Source: Candidatus Kerfeldbacteria bacterium
GTDB taxonomy: Bacteria > Patescibacteriota > Patescibacteriia > SBBC01 > CAIJZX01
Assembly: GCA_016194465.1 (NCBI GenBank)
Contig: JACQBO010000031.1
Coordinates: 1 to 7,080 of the forward strand
DNA: 7,080 nt
Direction of reading: 5' to 3'
Shown: piece after piece, positions 1 to 4,597 of the stretch
Position numbering within the stretch: position 1 is the stretch's first letter
How the letters are laid out: every line of letters begins with the position of its first letter
Translations under genes and position numbers: made by a program
Notes under the pieces: generated by a model
What the model saw: only the letters and a program-made list of their open reading frames with translations
Databases searched by the model: none
What the model was told of the DNA's origin: nothing

Positions 1-63
1 GTGGCCGTGATTGTCATGGCGATTCTGCTCCCACTCTACAACCTCTCGAGCGCAATTTCCTAA
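1..63 (+). CDS. pilC: PilC/GspF-family T4P platform protein, C-terminal end (partial)
   Basis: Frame 1 is open from the window edge and reads VAVIVMAILLPLYNLSSAIS before a TAA at 61-63. A hydrophobic last helix ending in 'ILLP-Y-LSxxI' is the usual C-terminus of T2SS F/PilC inner-membrane platform proteins, which recruit the pilus ATPases and support fibre assembly. Only 20 residues are visible, so the call rests on this terminal motif and on the T4P genes that follow. The start and the cytoplasmic domains lie outside the window. Another polytopic membrane protein is possible but less likely in this setting. Confidence 0.75.
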   Translation: MAVIVMAILLPLYNLSSAIS

Positions 64-74
64 AGCCCGACCTG

Positions 75-163
75 CCCCTCGACTTGGCTCAGACACTGAA
101 AAAGGAGAAAACTTATTCACCTGTTGAGCCGATTGCGTTCATTCCCTGAGCCGTGTCGAAGGG
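75..163. repeat. REPIN-like repeat doublet U1 (degenerate left arm plus right arm)
   Basis: The left arm is at 75-100 (CCCCTCGAC, then GGCTCAG, then ACACTGAA), a degenerate copy of the CCTTCGAC-n-GCTCAGG-CACTGAA consensus. The right arm is at 144-163, CCCTGAGCCGTGTCGAAGGG, in inverted orientation. An AT-rich spacer of about 43 nt separates them. The doublet starts 11 nt after the pilC stop. The arms could base-pair in RNA or single-stranded DNA. U1 is the most diverged doublet of the five in the window. Confidence 0.6.
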
Positions 164-185
164 CTGGTTGCAGGCAGTACCGCGT

Positions 186-290
186 CCTTCGACTGCGGCC
201 TGCGGGCCGCGCTCAGGAACTGAAGAGGAAAAGCATTTATTCCCTGGGCTTGCCTCTCGGCTATGAGCGCAAGGCCGAATGGTCGAAGGG
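186..290. repeat. REPIN-like repeat doublet U2 with GC-hairpin expanded arm
   Basis: The left arm at 186-217 begins CCTTCGAC and ends GCTCAGG. Its centre is expanded into a perfect 6-bp hairpin with a TGCG loop (GCGGCC 195-200, GGCCGC 205-210), and AACTGAA follows. The diverged right arm spans 242-290, starting CCCTGGGCTTG and ending GTCGAAGGG (282-290) with an interrupted middle. U2 lies 22 nt downstream of U1. The left arm matches the arm inside the ligase gene (2240-2271) at 29 of 32 positions by eye. Confidence 0.65.
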
Positions 291-294
291 CAAG

Positions 295-323
295 TTGACA
301 TTTTGCTGGTCAAGCACTACAAT
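295..323 (+). promoter_or_regulatory. Sigma70-type promoter for the GIY-YIG gene
   Basis: A perfect -35 box TTGACA (295-300), a 17-nt spacer and a -10 box TACAAT (318-323, five of six consensus) form a near-ideal housekeeping promoter. The expected transcript start near 330 gives a 5' leader of about 25 nt before the ATG at 355. The -35 box lies only 4 nt downstream of the right arm of repeat U2, so the repeat cluster ends exactly where the promoter begins. Confidence 0.75.
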
Positions 324-354
324 CGGGATGACTTGGTGACCGGCCTGGAGTTTT

Positions 355-627
355 ATGTATGAACAATGGTATTGGCACGTGTACATTATCGAGTGCCTCG
401 ACGGAAGTTATTACACTGGCTGTACCCGTTCGCCCGCGAACCGGATGGATCAGCATCTTTCTCACTATGGCAGTAAGTACACTCGGCGACACGGCGTAAA
501 GCGAGTAGCCCATCTCGAAGCCTATGATAGCCTTGAGGCGGCCCGGACCCGCGAAAAACAAATCAAAGGATGGACGAGGCAGAAAAAGGAGAAACTGATC
601 AATGGAGAATGGCACCAACTAAACTAG
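355..627 (+). CDS. Small stand-alone GIY-YIG endonuclease-like protein
   Basis: This 90-residue protein is a single GIY-YIG domain of the UvrC/URI type, the usual size for stand-alone members. The first motif is VYI at residues 9-11 and the second is YTG at 20-22. The candidate catalytic Arg is R30 in 'NRMDQH', followed by H34. The metal-binding Glu is probably E67 in 'TREKQIKGW', and a basic KGWTRQKKEKLI tail follows. The family cleaves DNA phosphodiester bonds, but the substrate of the short members is mostly unknown. GGAG at 347-350 is a modest ribosome site for the ATG at 355. The gene has its own strong promoter and sits between repeat doublets: U2 ends 64 nt upstream and U3 begins 4 nt after the TAG stop. 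It looks intact. Confidence 0.88.
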   Translation: MYEQWYWHVYIIECLDGSYYTGCTRSPANRMDQHLSHYGSKYTRRHGVKRVAHLEAYDSLEAARTREKQIKGWTRQKKEKLINGEWHQLN

Positions 628-631
628 CTGG

Positions 632-698
632 CCTTCGACAAGCTCAGGCACTGAATGCGAATAAGTTCTCCTTCTTCATTCCTGAGCTTGTCAAAGGG
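632..698. repeat. REPIN-like repeat doublet U3 (best conserved)
   Basis: The left arm CCTTCGACAAGCTCAGG (632-648) and the right arm CCTGAGCTTGTCAAAGG (681-697) are inverted copies matching at 16 of 17 positions. The inner flanks CACTGAA (649-655) and TTCATT (675-680) are also roughly complementary. The spacer is AT-rich, and the whole could fold into a long stem. There is no T-run after it, so it does not look like an intrinsic terminator. It begins 4 nt after the stop of the GIY-YIG gene. Confidence 0.85.
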
Positions 699-715
699 CT
701 GGCTTTTCATCATGG

Positions 716-779
716 CCTTCGACTCCGCTCAGGCACTGAATATGAGGAATCTTTTTACCCCCTGAGCCCGGTCGAAGGG
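716..779. repeat. REPIN-like repeat doublet U4
   Basis: The left arm CCTTCGACTCCGCTCAGG (716-733) is followed by CACTGAA. The right arm CCCTGAGCCCGGTCGAAGGG (760-779) is inverted. The outer CCTTCGAC and inner GCTCAGG blocks pair perfectly, while the 3-nt centres differ (TCC against CGG after reversal). U4 lies 17 nt after U3 in the same orientation, so U3 and U4 are a direct tandem of doublets. The linkers U1-U2 and U3-U4 both begin CTGG. Confidence 0.82.
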
Positions 780-812
780 TCGCCCGCGGTATTGGCTAAG
801 GTCAGCGAATCT

Positions 813-841
813 TCGACAAACACGGCAATTGGTGCTATAAT
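813..841 (+). promoter_or_regulatory. Promoter for prepilin 1 (extended -10)
   Basis: The -35 box TCGACA (813-818, five of six consensus) is followed by a 17-nt spacer and a perfect -10 box TATAAT (836-841), preceded by the extended -10 dinucleotide TG (833-834). Transcription should start near 848, giving a leader of about 120 nt before prepilin 1. The -35 lies in CTTCGACAA (811-819), identical to the first nine bases of a repeat arm after its leading C. A repeat remnant may therefore have supplied this box. Confidence 0.72.
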
Positions 842-880
842 CAACTGTGGATAAAAATTCATCCTAATGCCTGCCTTGAT

Positions 881-928
881 ATCGGCCTATTCCGATCGTA
901 GGGATCAGCACGGATCCGTGATCGCTAC
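881..928 (+). promoter_or_regulatory. Structured 5' leader of prepilin 1 (two hairpins)
   Basis: A small hairpin pairs ATCGG (881-885) with CCGAT (892-896). A larger interrupted one pairs GTAG (898-901) with CTAC (925-928), GATC (903-906) with GATC (920-923) and ACG (910-912) with CGT (917-919) around a GATC loop. It contains the perfect 12-bp palindrome CACGGATCCGTG (909-920). Both precede the ribosome site by more than 20 nt, so they may stabilise the mRNA or bind a protein as DNA. No known riboswitch class was recognised. Confidence 0.45.
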
Positions 929-952
929 AACCATCAAACACGGCAAACCTCG

Positions 953-963
953 AAAGGAGGTGA
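953..963 (+). promoter_or_regulatory. Near-perfect Shine-Dalgarno site of prepilin 1
   Basis: AAAGGAGGTGA is complementary to almost the whole anti-Shine-Dalgarno tail of 16S rRNA. GGAGG ends 7 nt before the ATG at 968. It is by far the strongest ribosome site in the window, as expected for an abundant major pilin, and it fixes the start codon. Confidence 0.85.
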
Positions 964-967
964 CAGT

Positions 968-1480
968 ATGAAACAACAACAACAAAAGAAAGGCTTTACA
1001 CTCATCGAACTGCTGGTCGTGATCGCCATCATCGGTATTTTGTCGGCCATTGGTCTTGTCGCCTTAAACGGGGCGCGGGAAAAGGCCCGTGACGCGAAGC
1101 GTCAAGCAGACTTGTCCTCTCTACGCTCGGCCCTAGCCTTGTACTTTGATGATCACAGTGACGCCTATCCAGCCTCAACCACCGCTGAATGCGTTTATGG
1201 TGGGGCAGCTATAACTGGTTGTACCGCAGATTGGGTGACTCTCAAGACCGCCCTTGTCTCAACGTACTCCGCAGCCCTACCTCTACCGCCAAGTACTGGT
1301 TCGGCTGATCCAATGCGAGAATATAATTATTGGTCCAGTACAACTGCAAATAAGCACTACGTTCTCTACACCCAGTTGGAAGGTGGCAGCAAAAACTTCT
1401 ACTACATCAATGATGTTGGGAAGACAGATAGCACAGGGACAGCAGCTCCATCAACGTGTACGGATAGCGCATGCCCATAA
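968..1480 (+). CDS. Type IV prepilin 1 (major-pilin type)
   Basis: This 170-residue prepilin has a short basic leader (MKQQQQKKG). PilD cleavage is expected after G9, giving F10 as residue +1 and the conserved Glu+5 at E14. The hydrophobic assembly helix (about 10-30) runs into an amphipathic segment 'GAREKARDAKRQADLSSLRSALALY', typical of PulG/pilin-like subunits of Gram-positive and CPR T4P. The globular domain has a 'DDHSDAYP' turn and two Cys pairs, CVYGGAAITGC and CTDSAC. The C-terminal tail is Ser/Thr-rich. A strong promoter, an exceptional ribosome site and an immediate terminator suggest a highly expressed monocistronic gene, so it is the best candidate for the major pilin. A closely related copy lies at 3501-4055. 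A T2SS GspG-like label is the main alternative. Confidence 0.92.
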   Translation: MKQQQQKKGFTLIELLVVIAIIGILSAIGLVALNGAREKARDAKRQADLSSLRSALALYFDDHSDAYPASTTAECVYGGAAITGCTADWVTLKTALVSTYSAALPLPPSTGSADPMREYNYWSSTTANKHYVLYTQLEGGSKNFYYINDVGKTDSTGTAAPSTCTDSACP

Positions 1481-1504
1481 TCAGTCGATAGACTTTGGGT
1501 ATCG

Positions 1505-1540
1505 AAAAAAAGAAGGGCCAAGGCCCTTCTTTTTATTTTT
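1505..1540 (+). terminator. Intrinsic terminator after prepilin 1
   Basis: GAAGGGCC (1512-1519) and GGCCCTTC (1522-1529) form a perfect GC-rich stem, extended by A:T pairs, with a very short loop. A T-rich tract (1530-1540 and on to 1545) follows. An A-run precedes the stem, so it could also act on the opposite strand. It separates prepilin 1 from the ligase gene, which therefore needs its own promoter or readthrough. Confidence 0.9.
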
Positions 1541-1582
1541 CTTTTGAAGTAAACTGTAGTTAGATTCTTTTCCCCCCTACTC

Positions 1583-3460
1583 ATGTCCGCTCAACCGCAA
1601 ACCGAATCCCTTCCATACGCCGTCATAGCTTTAGGTATTATTGTCTTGACCTTGCCGGCGGTTTTTACGTTTCAGACTGACGACCTGGGCCTCGGCGCCA
1701 TCTGCATTCTCGTCGGCGGTTTACTGAGCTTATGGGCTTTCCGGCGCTTCTCCATTCCTAGGGGAGGAGTTTGGACCTGGTGGATCGCGTTTCTTGTTTT
1801 CGCCTGGATTAATACCTTTTTTATTTCTCGGTTGCGATACATCAGCGAGGTCAGTTTGCTCTGGCTGGGAGTCGGCGCCCTGGTGACCTGGCTGGCGGCC
1901 CCGTTCAGCCGAAGTCACAATTTCCTCCAGCGCACGACATGGGTTCTCTTGACGACCCAGGCTTTGATGTCGGGGTACGCTATTTCTCTCGGCTTAAAAG
2001 AACACCAGCGGGCCATGGGTTTGCTCTACAACGCGAATGGCCTTGGCGGATACTTGCTTTGGGGTGTTTTGGTGAGCGTGGTACTCTTGATCGCGTATCC
2101 GAAGAAGCGGTGGATTTGGGTGGCGACCGCGATTGTCATGGCCACCTGGATTTTCACCCTATCGCTCACCTCTTTCGCGGCGGCTGTGGCACCGATCGGG
2201 CTTATATTCTGGTGGCGACTAAAGGAACATCCGGGCCGGCCTTCGACTTCAGCCCGCGGGCCGCGCTCAGGCACTGATAATAATGGCATGGTCGCTCAGG
2301 AAATGAAAAGAACCCCCCCCATTCAGTCCCTGAGCTTGTCGAAGGGCGGCCGAGCTCGAAGAGTATTGGTCGGTTCACTCTGTTTAGTGCTGGTGGCCGG
2401 CGCTTTCATGGGATGGAAGAAATCGAGTTTCGAAAGTTTGATTACGAGCCAGCATGTCGCCTCAAGCTGGAGCCAACGCCTCGAGTTTAACCGGGTAGCC
2501 TGGCGGATGTGGCAGGACCGGCCATGGCTGGGTTGGGGGCTTGGCACCTACGAGCGGGTTTTTCCGAGGTATACACAAGACATTCAGGAACAGCCAAAAT
2601 TCGTCCATAATCTCTATGCCCAGCTTTTAGCTGAAACGGGGATTATCGGTCTGGGATTGTGGCTCGGCGTGGTGTACCTCGTCGGCCGGGCCGGCTGGCG
2701 AACGGTGCAACGGGCCGACGAAAACGACCGTTGGTTGAAACGAGGATGGTTCGCCGCGTGGCTGGCATTTACGATCGCCGCCGGCTTGGACTTTAGTTGG
2801 TATTTTCCGGCCGGGCAAATCTGGTGGCTTGTGGCGTCTGGTTACTTTCTCGGACAGTCGGGCGCTGAGGTTGATGTCTCCCGATGGCAGACGGGGGTGA
2901 GAACCGGGTCAGTCATTGCCGGGCTGTTTCTTCTGGTCATCGGTGGAGGGGTGGCGGTGGCTAAGTTGGCTTCTGATCAAGGTTACCGCGCATTCCATAA
3001 GAACGCTGGAGACGAAGCGATCCAATCTCTGTCCACCGCAGTTTACCTGACGCACAATCCGACTGACGTCCAATTACTGGCGCAATCTTTCTGGTTGCGA
3101 CGCCGTGGTGACGATCTGGCCCACGCCGATCGCCTCTTGTCCAAGAACCTCGTCGTCAATTCCGACGATTATTTTCTTCACGAGTTTTACGGGATCGTCC
3201 TTAACGCTGAGCATCAGCCAAAAGCAAGTCTAGTCCAGGTTTCTATCGCCTATCATCTCGATCAACTATTTCATTCGGATTTCCGCCAGAATTATGCGAT
3301 GGCGCTGAATCGCACGGGGCAACGTGCACAGGCACTGGCTTTACTCGACCAAGGCATAACGTTTTACCAGGTTCACGCGACATACAACGCCAAGATTCCC
3401 GCTCAGATTGAAGCGCTCCGGTCGGTACGTGAACGGATAAAGTTGGGTGAAACCCCGTAG
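1583..3460 (+). CDS. O-antigen ligase/Wzy-like polytopic membrane protein with TPR-like C-terminus
   Basis: This 625-residue protein has about ten or more hydrophobic segments between residues 11 and 460, then a soluble region of about 160 residues. Wzy_C/O-antigen-ligase signatures are visible: 'RAMGLLYNANGLGGY' (143-157), 'RLEFNRVAWRMWQDRPWLGWG' (299-319) and the periplasmic-loop 'HN' (H342-N343) before 'ETGIIGLG'. Family members transfer lipid-linked glycans to lipid A, polymer or pilin. Helical TPR-like repeats (about 465-600) recall PglL/PilO-type oligosaccharyltransferases. Its position between two prepilins with Ser/Thr-rich tails suggests pilin O-glycosylation, which is inference. Residues 220-255 are encoded by an inserted repeat doublet, with a C8 tract. 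No clear Shine-Dalgarno site precedes the ATG, only C6 (1572-1577). A cell-surface polysaccharide polymerase is the alternative. Confidence 0.85.
   Translation: MSAQPQTESLPYAVIALGIIVLTLPAVFTFQTDDLGLGAICILVGGLLSLWAFRRFSIPRGGVWTWWIAFLVFAWINTFFISRLRYISEVSLLWLGVGALVTWLAAPFSRSHNFLQRTTWVLLTTQALMSGYAISLGLKEHQRAMGLLYNANGLGGYLLWGVLVSVVLLIAYPKKRWIWVATAIVMATWIFTLSLTSFAAAVAPIGLIFWWRLKEHPGRPSTSARGPRSGTDNNGMVAQEMKRTPPIQSLSLSKGGRARRVLVGSLCLVLVAGAFMGWKKSSFESLITSQHVASSWSQRLEFNRVAWRMWQDRPWLGWGLGTYERVFPRYTQDIQEQPKFVHNLYAQLLAETGIIGLGLWLGVVYLVGRAGWRTVQRADENDRWLKRGWFAAWLAFTIAAGLDFSWYFPAGQIWWLVASGYFLGQSGAEVDVSRWQTGVRTGSVIAGLFLLVIGGGVAVAKLASDQGYRAFHKNAGDEAIQSLSTAVYLTHNPTDVQLLAQSFWLRRRGDDLAHADRLLSKNLVVNSDDYFLHEFYGIVLNAEHQPKASLVQVSIAYHLDQLFHSDFRQNYAMALNRTGQRAQALALLDQGITFYQVHATYNAKIPAQIEALRSVRERIKLGETP
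2240..2346. repeat. REPIN-like repeat doublet U5 inserted in the ligase gene
   Basis: The left arm (2240-2271) starts CCTTCGAC, has a GC-rich centre with the palindrome CCCGCGGG (2253-2260), and ends GCTCAGG, followed by CACTGA. The right arm CCCTGAGCTTGTCGAAGGG (2328-2346) is a full-length inverted copy. A degenerate half-arm GCTCAGGAAATGAA lies between them at 2294-2307. The element keeps the ligase frame open and codes for a polar, basic stretch (P220-G255) between hydrophobic segments, unlike the flanking Trp/Leu-rich sequence. Confidence 0.85.
2313..2320 (+). repeat. Poly-C tract (C8) in the ligase reading frame
   Basis: Eight consecutive cytosines lie in the spacer of repeat U5, within codons Thr-Pro-Pro of the ligase. 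Gain or loss of one C would shift the frame and remove the catalytic loop and C-terminal half. Such tracts can be phase-variation switches in surface-glycan genes. Whether this one varies cannot be told from a single sequence. Confidence 0.7.
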
Positions 3461-3500
3461 CGCCCGTCTCTCGGCTGTGATATCCTCAGGGAGGAAAGAA

Positions 3501-4055
3501 ATGCCCATGAAAGAAGAAAGAAAAAATCAAGCGAACAACGGCTTTACCCTCATTGAACTCTTGGTCGTTATCGCAATTATTGGTATTTTGGCTTCAATCG
3601 GCTTAGTGGCTCTTGGGGGTGCCCGTGAGCGAGCCCGCGATACAAAACGTCAGGCAGATCTTTCATCAATCCGGAGCGCTCTCGTTTTATTTTTTGATGA
3701 CAATAGCGAGCGATACCCGCCCACGAATGACCAAACAGTTTGGAGTGGCAACTCGTTAACCGACTGGAGTGTATTAAAAAGCGCTTTGGTGACTGGTGTG
3801 CCGGTCTACTATGCGGCCGGTCTTCCAATCCCGCCCAATGCGGGTATAACAGCTGATCAACATAGCTATTTTTACTTCACGAGCACTCCCCCAAACCACT
3901 TCTTCCTGTCCACCCAACTCGAATCGGGTAACAAATATTATTACTTCGTTAACGACGCTGGCATCAGCAAAACCACTAGTTCATCCACGAGTGCCCCCCA
4001 AGGATGTGACAGTGGAAACGCTCCCGGGGCCGCATGCCCGAAAAACAATCTATAA
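3501..4055 (+). CDS. Type IV prepilin 2 (paralogue of prepilin 1)
   Basis: This 184-residue prepilin has the leader MPMKEERKNQANNG, with cleavage expected after G14 to give F15 as +1 and Glu+5 at E19. The N-terminal 60 residues are almost the same as prepilin 1 (GFTLIELLVVIAIIGIL, then GARERARDTKRQADLSSIRSAL). The globular parts still align through 'FFDDNSERYP', 'STQLESGNKYYYFVNDAG' and a Ser/Thr-rich tail with a Cys pair, so the genes arose by duplication. The open frame extends upstream to 3447, but GGAGG at 3490-3494 sits 6 nt before the ATG at 3501, which is preferred; ATG 3507 is a weaker option. It starts 40 nt after the ligase stop with no clear promoter, so it is probably co-transcribed with the ligase. 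It may be an alternative or minor subunit. Confidence 0.9.
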   Translation: MPMKEERKNQANNGFTLIELLVVIAIIGILASIGLVALGGARERARDTKRQADLSSIRSALVLFFDDNSERYPPTNDQTVWSGNSLTDWSVLKSALVTGVPVYYAAGLPIPPNAGITADQHSYFYFTSTPPNHFFLSTQLESGNKYYYFVNDAGISKTTSSSTSAPQGCDSGNAPGAACPKNNL

Positions 4056-4087
4056 ATAGCCATCGCGGCCATATGTTCGTGACGGTA

Positions 4088-4105
4088 TGGTATAATCAAG
4101 GCATG
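4088..4105 (+). promoter_or_regulatory. Extended -10 promoter, possibly giving a leaderless mRNA
   Basis: TG (4088-4089), one base, then a perfect TATAAT (4091-4096) form an extended -10 element. No convincing -35 box is found at normal distance. The ATG of the next gene is at 4103, exactly where transcription should start 7 nt after the -10. The transcript would therefore lack a leader and a Shine-Dalgarno site, and none is seen upstream of this ATG. Confidence 0.6.
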
Positions 4106-4597
4106 TCTTTCCGGGCAGTAGCGACAAAAAGTAGACAAGAAACATCGACTTTTCGGGTCAAACAGAAGCAGTCCCGCGGCTACATTGATTCCTCCCCAGC
4201 TTTTACCCTAACCGAAACCCTCATTATCGGCGCCTTGTTTGGCATTTTTATTGTCGTCGGGACATTTATTCTCAGCACGGAGCGAGCCAGGAGCAGGGAC
4301 GCCGAGCGGGTTGCGGACATGACCCGACTGGCCGGGGGCTTTGCCTTGCTCTACGCGGAGAAGGCCAGCTTCGCTGACGCCGCCACTGGCTGTAGCCAGG
4401 TCGGGGTGAATGCCGCCACTTGTACGCTTCGGGACATCGTTCAGGGGCTCGACGCCATCAAGGATCCAGGTCGGTACAGCTACAAAGTAACTCGTATTCC
4501 CGACCGCGATGATTTTGGCATCAGTTTTCATCTCGAGCGTCGTTATGGAAGTTTGTTAGCCGGCATGCACACGCTGAGTAAAGCTGGGATCCAATGA
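4103..4597 (+). CDS. Pseudopilin with long leader and Ala at -1
   Basis: This 164-residue prepilin-like protein has an unusually long leader of 33 residues, rich in Arg, Lys, Ser and Thr. The processing motif is 'SSPA|FTLTETL': A33 takes the usual Gly -1 place, F34 is +1 and E38 is the conserved Glu+5. A hydrophobic helix (about 39-55) leads into 'ERARSRDAERVADMTRLAGGFALLYAEKASF', the amphipathic region also seen in the major prepilins. Two Cys residues (CSQVGVNAATC) could form a disulfide. The frame is open back to 4034, overlapping prepilin 2, but the extended -10 box at 4091-4096 favours ATG 4103. Its stop overlaps the pilD start (ATGA, 4594-4597), so the two are translationally coupled. 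It is probably a minor pilin; exact role unknown. Confidence 0.82.
   Translation: MSFRAVATKSRQETSTFRVKQKQSRGYIDSSPAFTLTETLIIGALFGIFIVVGTFILSTERARSRDAERVADMTRLAGGFALLYAEKASFADAATGCSQVGVNAATCTLRDIVQGLDAIKDPGRYSYKVTRIPDRDDFGISFHLERRYGSLLAGMHTLSKAGIQ

Noticed and set aside
124..339. Open frame of 71 codons on the + strand before the GIY-YIG gene
   Set aside because: It is made almost entirely of repeat arms U1/U2 read as protein, has no ribosome site, and runs through the GIY-YIG promoter.
632..698. Repeat U3 as a transcription terminator for the nuclease gene
   Set aside because: The arms can form a long stem, but no T-run follows and the loop is large; an intrinsic terminator is not supported.
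75..779. Possible CRISPR array
   Set aside because: The repeats alternate in orientation, vary in length and have irregular spacing, and no cas genes are present.
570..854. Open frame of 94 codons on the + strand after the GIY-YIG gene
   Set aside because: It overlaps the nuclease tail in another frame and then translates repeats U3 and U4; no domain or ribosome site supports it.
1544..1566. Promoter for the ligase gene (TTGAAG / TAGATT)
   Set aside because: The boxes are only 11 nt apart and TAGATT is a weak -10 box, so it was not listed, although a promoter is expected after the terminator.
3478..3486. Extended -10-like TGATATCCT before prepilin 2
   Set aside because: It is a poor match, has no -35 box, and transcription from it would start inside the ribosome site.
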